From Rhopalosiphum padi (lineage: Eukaryota; Arthropoda; Insecta; Hemiptera; Aphididae), in assembly GCF_020882245.1 (NCBI RefSeq), contig NC_083600.1, positions 6,510,001 through 6,574,000 on the forward strand: a DNA stretch of 64,000 nucleotides, given 5' to 3'. The position numbers and the translations under genes are program-made. How positions within the stretch are numbered: position 1 is the first letter of the stretch; each line of letters starts with the position of its first letter. This document shows positions 23,531 to 35,249 of this stretch, one piece after another. The notes under the pieces were generated by a model. That model was given only the letters and a program-made list of their open reading frames with translations. It was not told the DNA's origin and searched no databases.

Positions 23531-24968
23531 CATGAATACAATAAATAAGCATCATATTCTCACTCAGAGGTAGGTAATTTATTACATTTAATAATTTGTG
23601 TTATTTATACAGTACCTATTTCTATCGGCCACATTGCATAATTATTTATTGCTATTGACTGTCGTAAATTTGTAAAAAAAAATGGGAAGTAAAATTATGT
23701 TTTTTTTCGCAAATTCAGGAATTTGTTAATGTAATTGTTTTATTTCGCCAGGCTGCAATTGCAGTTATTCATATGCAGTCATAAGTGGTGTTAACCGGTA
23801 TTTTATTAAGTACATAATAAAACAACACAAAGAATTTAATATTTAAAAAAAAACTTTCTGTATGCTAGATTATATCAGATTCTGTATTTCATGTGATTAT
23901 AGTGATGCTCGGAGCCATACGAGTATGTCGACAAAAATATGACAAATCTCATCATACCAAAATTATTAATGTACCTAGTATTTTCGTCGGTACCTATTCA
24001 AAAAAGAGATACCATTTTATAATTAAATTTGTCGATAGGTATCAGCTTTTTTTCGATAACAATTTAAGACTTAAAGTTTAAGTGATCAAAATGTGTGGAA
24101 ATTATTTGTCATAGTAATGAATATTGCATTGTAATAAATAATAATAATATGAGCTATGTATCAACTGGATCCCCGAATTTTGCCTACAAAAAGTTTATCA
24201 TACCACAATAAAGTTCTGTATATTCTCTTCAGTGACGAAGTGAAAATTTTCTTCAACATTTACAATTACAATGTTGTGTATGATGCAGACATGCAGTTCT
24301 GCAATATAAAAACAACAAGGTAGATCGATTTATATAATACTCATAGGTACAACATATAAATTTATTTAGTACACACCTGTTCAACAGGGCGCAAGTCCGT
24401 ATGTAACTATAGTAGTGGTCGACGTCGCTTCAATAAATAATAATACAATAATATAATAATAATAATGTGCTCTGAGAGGAGCTCATCTGTTGCCAGTATT
24501 CTTCTGCAGGGTGGTAGCGGATGTTTGAATTCACACGGTCGAAATAATACAAAATGTATACTACAACATACATATATATCTTAATATTATTACACAATTA
24601 TAATTGTCCTGACGACTTATAAGCACGCATTCCGCGCACTACATAATATACTCGACCCTTGATATTCACGACGAAAAACGTTTTGTACTGTTCCAACTGT
24701 TCCAAGAATAGTATTGTTAATTCATAGTATACACTATACACTATACACAATGCACATAATATATTATGTAAACATATGGGCGTAACTATAGGATTTATAA
24801 ATTATCAGGCTAGAACCACATACACTATGATAAAAATTAATAAAAATATGTCATCATACATAAAGTGGTAAATACATACTATAGAAATGTAATATGATCG
24901 AATAAATACTATTTAAATTTTCAGTAATTTTTCAAAATTTTCGAAAGACAATGTAACTCCATGAATGT
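23531..24968. other. AT-rich non-coding DNA
   Basis: No gene. Short frames here (for example 23893-24081) have neither family resemblance nor splice context. Confidence 0.4.
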
Positions 24969-25232
24969 TAGAGGCGGCTCCAGGGAGGTGGCCCTAGGGG
25001 CCACGCCCCCCAGGCCTATATTTCTAAAAAATTGTATATTGTTGAAAAAAACATTATAAGCTGAAAACATATTATACCACCGATTATCATATACACGTAC
25101 AAGTATGTAGATATTAGATATGAAAGTATGTATGTGCTATCTATATATTATGTATATTATGAAAAACCTATAATCATAAGAAAAATTAAAACTAAGGCCC
25201 CCCCCCTAACCAAATCTCTGGAGCCGCCCCTG
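24969..25232. mobile_element. hAT-like MITE, 264 bp, with target-site duplication
   Basis: The left end TAGAGGCGGCTCCAGGGA pairs with the right end on the other strand, CAGGGGCGGCTCCAGAGA. G-rich subterminal blocks lie just inside on both sides. The flanking octamers ATGAATGT (24961-24968) and TTGAATGT (25233-25240) match at 7 of 8 positions, as expected for a hAT insertion. The interior is AT-rich and non-coding. Confidence 0.75.
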
Positions 25233-28200
25233 TTGAATGTGTAGGTAACTGATCAAGTTCCTAGCAAATTCCTTTTCCTAGTTACACTGATGAATATATA
25301 TATATACGGATGTATATTAATATATTTGATCATCATATATATGATTTAAACACGTGAACTGCGTATATGATAATAATAAGCTATAATGAGGTAGCTGGAA
25401 TAATGAGATGAAGCAACTTTGGATAAAAAACAAAAGTACAAAAAGGCAAGTGTTTAAAAAGAATATATTACGTATATAATATATTTAACATATCGTATGT
25501 GGTTAGTATGTCTACTATAAAGCTATAATCTTTTCACAATATACATAATTAATTTTCTATATTCCACGCACAATGTTGTTAACCATAATATTATTATAGA
25601 TTTGTTACAAATGGTTTTGATAAAATCTATTATTTTACTTTCCAGAGGTCATATTATTGTAAACGACAGTCGACACATACACGTGCGTTTTTCATTTTTG
25701 ATAAAACGCATTCATACTACACAATTGTTGTTGTCGTTTAAATAAAAATATCAGGTTAAAAATGTAAATATCATTTTTCTAAAAATGTTTTGAAATATAG
25801 GTACGTGTAATAATGAAAATAATTATAAGATAAATAATATTGTTATATTATGCTTTCCTTATAATTTCTTTCTACGAAGTTATGTGTATTTTTTAAAAAT
25901 GTAATTTGTTTTATACATTTGTTTTTGTCTTCAAATCTTGTAGTATGCAAGATTGGACGTATTTTATTTTAAGAGTGGGGCAAATAAATTCACTTTAAAA
26001 TCCAAACCAAGTGTTATTTAGTTTATCTGTATAAATGTTTATAATTTTTTATACTCCTAGTATAAAGGTGGTTGATACGACCGTATCAGCAAAATGTCGG
26101 GTATTTAAATTCCTGTAGAACATTATGCGGTTTGGGTTGTTGCGTTCCTGGCATTTTATATAATTCTATTGATTTATTTTCGGTGTTAATGAGTTAATTT
26201 TTTGTACATGTCAATTTTTTCAAACTATACACCTATATATCATATGAATCATACAAGTCGTATCATATACGACGTGTACTATTATTATTCTTTTAGCTCT
26301 CTTAGCTTTTTAGTTTTTTAGTTTTTATTATTCTTGATTTGAATATACGTACCCGTCTGGTCTCGCGGAAGAGTGTAGTTGTAATAGTAACAGCAACAGA
26401 ATTACTACACGTACAATATAATATATACATATATAATATATAAGTATGCAGTAGTGAAACAGCTAGCTACGCAGACATTTGCCAGATTTCCGGTTTCCTT
26501 TCGAGGAAAATAATAATAATAATAATAGTGAATAATAAAAAAAAAATGAGCATTGAATACATTAAGTAGTTCGCGGAGTTAGGACGGTTAAAGGAACGTA
26601 TTGCGTGGTTACGGCAGTCGGTCGAAGTAAAGATAAATGACCTTTTTAAATTTTATTTTTTAGTTTTCGAGTGCACTTGCAGCGTTGTAAAAAAAAGATA
26701 AAGAAAAGGAATAATCTAAAACTTGTGCCAGTTTTCAGCAACTATGTCGACAATGACAACGAGACGACGACGAAGTGGTCGCTGACGAGTATAATATATA
26801 TAATAATGTACGGGGTTCTTTATGTATATATATATATATACATAATATTTACCTATATATAAAATATTTAATTGCGGTACCTATACAATATATAGCTATA
26901 TAATCATTTCGATTATACGTATTATATATAATATATAATATATATATATATATATGTGTGTAGTGAATAGTGATGTGTAAAATTATGTTTACGTATAATG
27001 GAAGTGTAATAAAATCGTAATAATTACCGACTGATATATGTACATTTTACATAATAACACAATCCAATTTTTATCTGTTTTATTAGCGCGTGCAATTTTT
27101 TTCTTTACCACACTTATTCTGTTAGGAGTTATGACAATATAGTGTATAATATTATTATATTTAGCGCAAAAAAGCAACGCTGAAACAATATTCCATCTTC
27201 TCGGTGGTTAAACGTGTTTATATATATATATATAAATCAACGGCATAAAATATGTTGTGTTATAAACTTTAATTATAAATAAAATTCTACTCACCCAAAC
27301 TAATGGCCGCATTTACCAGCTGCTGTTGTTGTATGTATATGTACATAATATACGCCATATATACTACAAAAATATAGCGAACAGTTTTCCCCTTGCCCTA
27401 GTTGCTTGCTATATATATTCTTCTTTTTTACCATTATTATTATTATTATTTTACAGTTCCGGAAAGAATTTCACTTCGAGGAATTTTCGGGATATTTCCA
27501 TTCATCGTACTCACAAAATGGTCTTTTTTCATTTCAAACATTTTATCATTATTATATATTTATTTATTATTATTATTATTATTATTTTTTTTTTTTATCA
27601 CTTTTAGTGTTGTGTCGTTGTGTGGTGGTATACTCGACACTGCTGCAATGCACAGGCGCACCTACCTGAAATATTATTCATTCTTCTTCTTTGCTTTCTG
27701 ATTGTCCACAACAAATCAACGTATAGGGACTCATTCTGAGTTTAAACTAGTATCCGCATGATGGACGCTTATAAAAAGTCAAACACCAATGGTTAATGGA
27801 ATTTTCCATCCAAAAAATCAATATAATATAATAGTACCAACGTCTTATCCTTAAGATCTACAGGCTACAGCATGAAAACGCACATTCAAAGAATTTCGAT
27901 TTAGAACGTACCTTTTATTTAGGTATCTATATATATTATATTTAATATACTTTTTATATTTATTTATCATTAATGTTTTTTCTATCTCGTAGTTTTATAA
28001 AATGGTCAGAACCTTGAATAAAAGTAAACGTACAAAAGAATCCTATTGGATTTGATTATTTATGTTTTTTTTTATAAAAATGTACATTTTCGTACCTATT
28101 GAATTTAGGAAATCTCGATTTATAAACATCGAGCAAATTCAATGACTTTTTATGTTTTCGAAAAAAATTGGTCATTCATATAATATTACATCTTATAACA

Positions 28201-31200
28201 GCTATAACTTATAACATTAAAAATTATTTATAAGTAATTTTACTTTTAACACTATGTCTAATAACTTATTTTTATTTTAATTTAGATATTACATAAACTT
28301 TTTATGAAAGTCGTCTACTTAAAAATTTACAGAAAAGGGCCAATTATAATTTGAAAAAAGAAGTTTGTATCACCACTGGACACTTCTTAAATTATATAAA
28401 AATTCTAAGTATTTTGAAATATGGTATCTACCTACTTAAATATTCTTTAAAATAATAATCAGAATTTTTATTAATTAATTATAAAAGGAAATAATGAGGA
28501 AGAACATGCTTGGTATATAATATACTATTATAGTATAGGTCTTGATCCGGAAATAATCGTAACAAATTATTCGTGAAATCCTGTCGGAGTATACAATAGT
28601 TTATGCTCGTGGGATTCAAAAACTCGTTGTCCCTGGCCGTCTTCACCGAGGAAAGTACTAAGTAGGTACATATATTATATGTCCTCGTGATACACGGATA
28701 CAAGGTGGTTTATTTTTATATAATTATTACGACCGTATATAATAATGTAATAGTTAAGATAGATTAAATGGACTAGGTGTTGGGTTTATGATGTTTATAT
28801 TATTTTATTGTTGTAATAATTGATTAGATTAACATTCTCCCACACTTGAGATTTTCAAACTCATTATAGAATTGTACGCACAATCTGATGTATGAGTGTA
28901 TGACTATATAAGGCATAGGTATAATTATGTACCAATATATTATTGCTGTCTGTTTCATTACTATACAGTATAATTGACAATCTATAGGTATTAGATCGGT
29001 TTTGATTATATTTTAAATTGTGGTTAGTTTTTAGTTAATGATCCAATACTCCTGGTTATTAGAATTCTCTTTTTCGTGTGTCATATTCCATAGATTTTTA
29101 TCAATAATTTTTTTCAATGTTTGCGTTAATTTAAGTTAAAAAATAAATATATTTATTTATTTCATGTATTTACATTATATAATAAAAATAAACTTAGTGA
29201 TAGATAAATCAATACGGTAGTTTTTTTGTTCTTTTATTAAATTTTCAATTATATTTGAATTTATAACTTCCGCGAATGTGTTATTGTCGCATACATTTAT
29301 GTCAAACTAATCAAATACAATGAAACTTTCTCATTTTAATACGTAATTTAAAAATGAATTAGTAATTGAACCATTATAAAGTTTACATCTTTTTTTACTC
29401 AATAATATGTAAATTCGAATTGGTATTTGGCAAATATATTATTTATAATTATTATCATATAGTTATACTATTGACCAATATACCAACAATGTTTTTTTTT
29501 TTGATATTACAATAATTTTCTTTGTTACCAATTAAATTTGTTGGGTGGGTGCAAGAATCCACGAGCGGAGCACACTGCATACTTTACCCACCCCTCTCCA
29601 CAGTATCACATAAAATTATCTTCAAGACTATTCAATGTGTTCTTGGAATATTTTTATTATTTTTTCATAACATATGATTTCTGAGGGAAGTGTCATATAA
29701 TATAATAGTATTTGATAAGTTGATTTGTTACACTAAAATAAGATTGTAATGTATTAATAATAATCTATAAGTATACTTGTGTATAGTTAATATTTTTAAT
29801 GCTTATTTTATTTAATTTTTTTTTTAGTATTCAATATAATTTATTGAAATTATTAGAAATGTCTGCTTGTAAATATAATATATTATGTAGACTATAGATT
29901 TATAACTATAGTTAGGTACTTATAGGTACTAAATATTCACTCGATTTTTTTCAAATAAATGTTTAAAGTAATGTGCCGTATACTTAAATATTGATTTTAT
30001 AGTTATTTAACTGTGAACGTTTAAAGTTTAAGTTGGAGAGTTGGGAATTGGCGCAAACACTGAAAAGCACAAATATAATATATGTTTTTTTTACACATAA
30101 ATTATACCACCTTGTGTATAATGTTTTTAAAAAAATCTCTGATAAAAGAAATAAAAGTAAAAGCGAACACGTCAAAGAGCTTATAATATATATATATATA
30201 TATATATTTTTTTTAAATTCAACTGAGTTTTTAAGATTTTGTATTTGAGAAAATATATTTAATATATTATATGTTTTATAACTAGTGTTTTTTCACTGCG
30301 TGTTTAAGGTATAAATGTATAATGTGCTTCTACAAGAAATTCGTTTTCACCCGAATTCTTTGAAAAAAAAAATATATCAAAAAATCAAATAAACAGCTTT
30401 TTCTCGAAATCCGATTTTCTTAGATGTTATATATACAAATAGTTTTGAGCAAACACTCACATACATACACCAATACAAGTATATAATATATATTCATATA
30501 AAGGTTCAACGATGAAATTTTGTTCAATTCTTTTTGAACAGCCTATATTGCTTGCACTATATATATATATATATTATATAAGCCACACTCACTATTGGAG
30601 TAATTTTTTGATTCCTGTTTTTTCGTCGTTGTAGTTGTATAATAATTTTCAATGGGTGCCTGACATTTATGTATACGGTAAATTATTATAACATATAAAT
30701 GTACCACATAAAAACATTCCTTGCGTATCCCCAAAGAGTCAAATCGGTTATCAACCGTATACAATAACTAACGTTTTGCCGGCACTTTTATTTCATAATA
30801 AATACTAAAGTCGCGCGGGGAAAGTTGCGGTGTGCACAAAAGTTCCGTGTGCGTTGTGATACCACCAGCGAGCGGCCAATTTTTAACTAATCCGTATTAT
30901 AATAATATATAAATAACATATAAAATATTATTGTTTATAGCATCATGGGAACAATAATAGTACTTATTGATAAATTTTATCATCAGAATTAACAATATTT
31001 GCCAGTCATCGATATAATGTTATCATGTTTATCTTTATCACATAACACATTACGCCCATACGCCATACTTGTATTAGTAACCAAATTTTTCTAGCGCAAC
31101 GACGTTATTAAACTTTTAATGATCTTTCACCTTTCTACAGTTGATTGCATCACTCGTATCTAGTATCTATATATTATTACTGACAAGATTTTGTTGGGCC

Positions 31201-33555
31201 AGTTACAAAAATAAAATTCAACCTACTTGGATTAGTCTTAGACTTGTTTAGAGCTAATTAATATTATACTATAGGTACGCAACATTTCTCTAGTGTTATA
31301 ATTAATCTGGGTGAGCTTTTTAGTTGTGAAGTCTTCGATTATCTTTAATTATCTTTGATTGTCAGACATCTACTATAGGTAATACGTAGCGGTAGTGGTA
31401 TAACCCGGAGGGGGTGGCGATGAGGGGGGCCTATTTTTCAATATTTATAAATTTTGTTCTAATTTTTTTTTTCTCCAAAATATAAATAATTAACTGTATT
31501 CATTATAATTTAAAATATTGATATTAGGCATAACCATAAATTATCTTTTTAATGATAGATAAATAGTGCATGTTAAAAAATCAGCCACATCCCTCCCCTC
31601 ATAACAAAATCATTTGACCGTTACTGAATTGCGTAATCATGCCAGAAATACCATCTTAGGTAATATGTTTATACAACCAAAAACTATGTTCAAAATCTCT
31701 ACTAGTATTGCCTATTAGTGAATACATTAATTAATTATTGATTCTATAATTTCTTATACTTAGTAATAATAACTTATAAGAAATGTATTTATATCGAAAT
31801 CTGTCTTATGAGAACACCCAGTTTAATTTGTTACAATTGTATACACTTTTAACACTATATAAAATTAATATGGATGCCCAGGGTTTGGGCATCGATTTAT
31901 AAATAAAAATATAATGATATAACTTTATTATGCATACTATATATATACAAAATTATGTTTTGCATATTTTCACATATTTAATGATTTTAGCATATACTAT
32001 AAAATATTTTGTTATTTATACCATAAAGATAATTTTGATTTTTATAAGTTGTGGGCCGTGGGTACACCTACACTGTGTCACTGTACAACATAATCTTTAG
32101 CTACTTAATCAAATTTCAGCAATGATAGGTATAATCCCTTATAGTTATGAGTTTTGTGACACACACACATATATATATATATATAAAAATGTAAATACCC
32201 AATTATTATATTATTGTCCATTGATAATTATTTTAATGATTATATTTCCATTTTAGGTTGGTTAAAAATAACATACTTTTTAAATTAATAATGAAATTTA
32301 CAATTCGTTTTCAATTTAAAAATGATATCTTAAAGTTTCAGACCAACGTGTACGGGTGAGATAATATAAATTGTGAAATCGAAATAAATAAACGGCACAC
32401 AAACTATATGAATTACTGATCGTCTATATTATTTTCAGGAATAGCGATAATTTTATATGCCTCATATATTTAGGATTTATTGTGTTAATGTATGATATAA
32501 CTAAGCGTATTCCTGTTTTCCATTATTTTTTTGTTTTACCCAATTATTTTGAAATATATTAGGAATTTTTTACGCTTTACTTCCGACCTTTCAAAGTGCC
32601 AAATATATCTTTATCTATTTTTGCTACCAAAAATCACCCCCAAAGTTGAAAATCTAAGCATTTTTCAACTAGAAAAAGTTTCTTCAGACAACAACAAATA
32701 AAACAAACATCATAGTAAAATCAATACATTCTTTGCTCCGCTCAAAATATAAAAATAAGCGAATAAAATGTAAATTAACTTGTGATTGAGAATTTTTATT
32801 TGTGACAGAATTGTTTTCGTCGCCAACAGACAGATAGTTATTGGAAAATAATAGGGCCCGAGTTTTCGGGCTTTTCAAACGGCACGTAATAATTTATTTT
32901 CGATTTAAGTTTGGCGAACGTTGTTTAAAAATCTATTATATTATTATAGTCTGGGAGTCGTACGTGATTTTCCAGGCGTGCATTTACGTATAAATATAAA
33001 AGCCGAAAAGAAACGAAAAGTTTTGTCCCGCTGAAATGTATACCTTATATATATGCGAGAAAGGCTTACGAAAACGACGACGACCCACTGTTATATTATA
33101 CGCCGTTTCACATTATTATATATACAGGACTTTGGCGGCGGAACTCTCGGGCACAGGCCGACGATAAATTTGCCGACGTTCATCCGCGGTCGCCGGTCGC
33201 GAGCGTTTCTCGCGTCTATTATATTGTACGTTACCAGCTCGATACCACCGTATATGTATATATCGTAGCCCATTATATCCCGAAGGATTTCCCAAAAACA
33301 ACAGCACAAGGTTATATATATGTATAGCCATATAGGTACCTATATGGTGTGCCGTCCCGTCTTTGGAGCAATCGCGGTCCACACCCGCTCGTGCTTTTAT
33401 TTATCCGCCACGAACATATCATACATATACGCGTGTGCGTGTGTATACAGGGTGTGCCTACAGCTTTATAGACAAATTTATGTAATCTACTATACTGTAC
33501 TTTTTTTTCGCATGATCCGAAACTTATGGATAGACTGGTTCCAAGACTTTCTTTG

Positions 33556-33602
<47 letters not shown>

Positions 33603-34161
33603 TACTGTAAAGTAAAAATGTAAAAGTCAAATTATTTATTGCCATTAAATATTCATGTAGAGATATGAATTTTCTGTGCTATAGCTATAAACAATCCGGT
33701 GAAAAGTTATGACTGCGTGTAGGTACAGGATAACTAGAGCTATGTATATATATATAAGTGTATATATGCTGTATACTATAGCGTAGGTATATATACGAAA
33801 ATTGACTAAAAAAATTCGAAAATTCATGAATCGGTAAATTATTAAATGGAATTAATAATACAACTTTAAATTTTTTCTTTTAGTAAAATCTGGTTTACAA
33901 ATTGGCCGTCTCTCAAAATAATTAAATAACGAGGAAACGATATAATGTTAGTCCGAGGAAGGGAAGTCAAGAAAAATAGTGACCGTCGTTAACACTATAT
34001 GTAAGTAATAATTATAAAATAAAAAATAAAAAAACAATGAAGTAATGCAATAAGTTTGCGGGAATACAAACACACTCTCGGTGAAAGACATTCAGTGCGG
34101 CGTGTATAAAAAAATATGCACATACACGCATTAGCAACTTATCTATCTATCTATCTGTTTA
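25233..34161. other. AT-rich non-coding DNA with microsatellites
   Basis: No supported gene over about 9 kb. (TA)n tracts lie at about 26824-26841, 26936-26955 and 30186-30207; (ATT)n runs near 27430-27450 and 27564-27586; (TC)n joins (TA)n at 33556-33602. CpG-richer patches occur near 26.35-26.80, 30.80-30.88 and 33.0-33.45 kb. A CAGGGTGT transposon-like terminus lies at about 33449 without a visible partner. Overlapping frames on both strands at 33053-33610 are long because the patch is CpG-rich; none looks like a protein. Confidence 0.45.
33556..33602. repeat. Compound microsatellite (TC)n(TA)n
   Basis: About ten TC units run directly into about thirteen TA units. It is a simple-sequence repeat and accounts for the Leu-Ser and Tyr-Ile runs in translations of this stretch. 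Confidence 0.9.
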
Positions 34162-34229
34162 CAGTGGAACCTCGATAACTCGAATTTTATTTTCGCCCCC
34201 AACCGATTCGAGTTATCGAGGTTCCACTG
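34162..34229. mobile_element. 68-bp palindromic element with pogo/Tc1-mariner-type ends
   Basis: CAGTGGAACCTCGATAACTC followed by GAAT at the left is repeated exactly, in inverted orientation, at the right end: 24 identical positions separated by a spacer of about 20 bases. TA precedes the left end (34160-34161), as expected for Tc1/mariner/pogo insertion; the right flank reads CA, one base off. CAGTGGAACCTCGATAA-type ends are known from pogo-like elements. This is either a minimal MITE or two fused ends. The perfect arms imply recent origin or a strong DNA hairpin. Confidence 0.75.
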
Positions 34230-34967
34230 CATATATATATTATATATGTATTATAGTATTAATAAGACACTAGCGGCCAGCACCGTGTACATGGGCTTAC
34301 GGCGGGGTGGGGATGAGTTGCACAAGACGAATATCCGTTTATCGTTCGAAAAGTTGTGAATGGGTGTGGGTAGCAGGTGCATATATATGTTTGTAAATGT
34401 CTGTATATAGGTGGAGGAGCTATATAAGTTCTATACGCATACGTTTATATACATACATATCGACCGCGCCCCCCTCAACTATTCGTTCGCCGTTCACGTC
34501 ATCCCCTTCTCGACAAAGTTAAGGGCGATGGCGGCAATGTCGTTATCTAAATCGTCGGGGGTCGTTATTAATTGGCGGCGGCGAGACATGGTATATAGTC
34601 GTACATAGCACTCGTCGTATATTAGAATATATTTAGTCAGTCTTTATAACCAAAGTATTAATTTCCTCGGTCGGGCACTGCGGCGCGTATATATGTACAT
34701 TATTCATCCCCTCCCGTCGTTCGCGATCCGCTGTATATTTACCACGGTATAGTCGCACTAAAATCATAATAATAACAAAAATAATATTATAATTTAATGA
34801 CGACGACGATGACGACGTTATAATGTGACAGCGGACGGAATTATAATAATATGTCGTTATAACCGTACAGCGCGTCGTCACATTCGGACGTGCAGTATAC
34901 GTATTATCAGTATTACGCGAACTTAGCGTATAATAATATTATTATAACTACTTTTCGCGGTTACGTC
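34230..34967. promoter_or_regulatory. Upstream region of the Yellow-family gene
   Basis: CpG-rich, mixed-composition DNA directly before the first Yellow exon. It contains GACGACGACGA-type runs near 34800-34816, a TATA-like TATATAAG near 34422 and TCAGT (initiator-like) near 34907. None of these fixes a transcription start. I infer that the promoter and 5'UTR lie here because the gene's signal-peptide exon begins at 34968. Confidence 0.35.
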
Positions 34968-35249
34968 ATGCACAGGGCTGCGGTCGTCTTGGTCATCGAA
35001 TTTACTGCGGCCCTCGGCTGGTGGTGGCCCGCCGCGGCCGTGGCTTGGGACACCGACAGACTGTACGGCACGCCGACGCGGGCACGGCTGACCGATGTAG
35101 TCGTGTGGCGGAACCGCGCGTACGCTTGCTGGCCGAGGGCCGACGCTTCGCAACCGGTCACTTTACTAGAACTGCCGTGGCCCGAGACCGCCGACGGACA
35201 AGCGTCGTCGTCGTGGACGCCTCGTCGGCCGTTTTACGCGGACCAACAA
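34968..35249 (+). CDS. Yellow / major royal jelly protein family gene, exon 1
   Basis: Codes for residues 1-94 of a secreted Yellow-family protein; the family has a six-bladed propeller fold and includes pigmentation factors and dopachrome-conversion enzymes. The start at 34968 gives a hydrophobic signal peptide (AAVVLVIEFTAALGWWW); an upstream in-frame Met at 34890 would bury it behind 26 extra residues, so 34968 is preferred. The family's first propeller strand is visible as VVVWRNRAYACWPR followed by VTLLELPWPE, matching the usual pattern of a wh-gr-hh-lPR block then PVTL. The exon ends at a near-perfect donor CAA|GTGAGT (intron from 35250), phase 0. It is much richer in GC and CpG than its surroundings, so all three frames stay open on both strands here; only this one has family features. 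Confidence 0.75.

Noticed and set aside
31398..31605. Possible inverted-repeat element with G-rich ends (GGAGGGGGTGGC / GGAGGGATGTGGC)
   Set aside because: The ends align only with gaps, and no flanking duplication was found; similarity may be chance between G-rich stretches.
33446..33470. CAGGGTGTGCC terminus resembling that of the 55.1 kb element
   Set aside because: No partner end facing it was seen at a plausible distance, so no element can be drawn.
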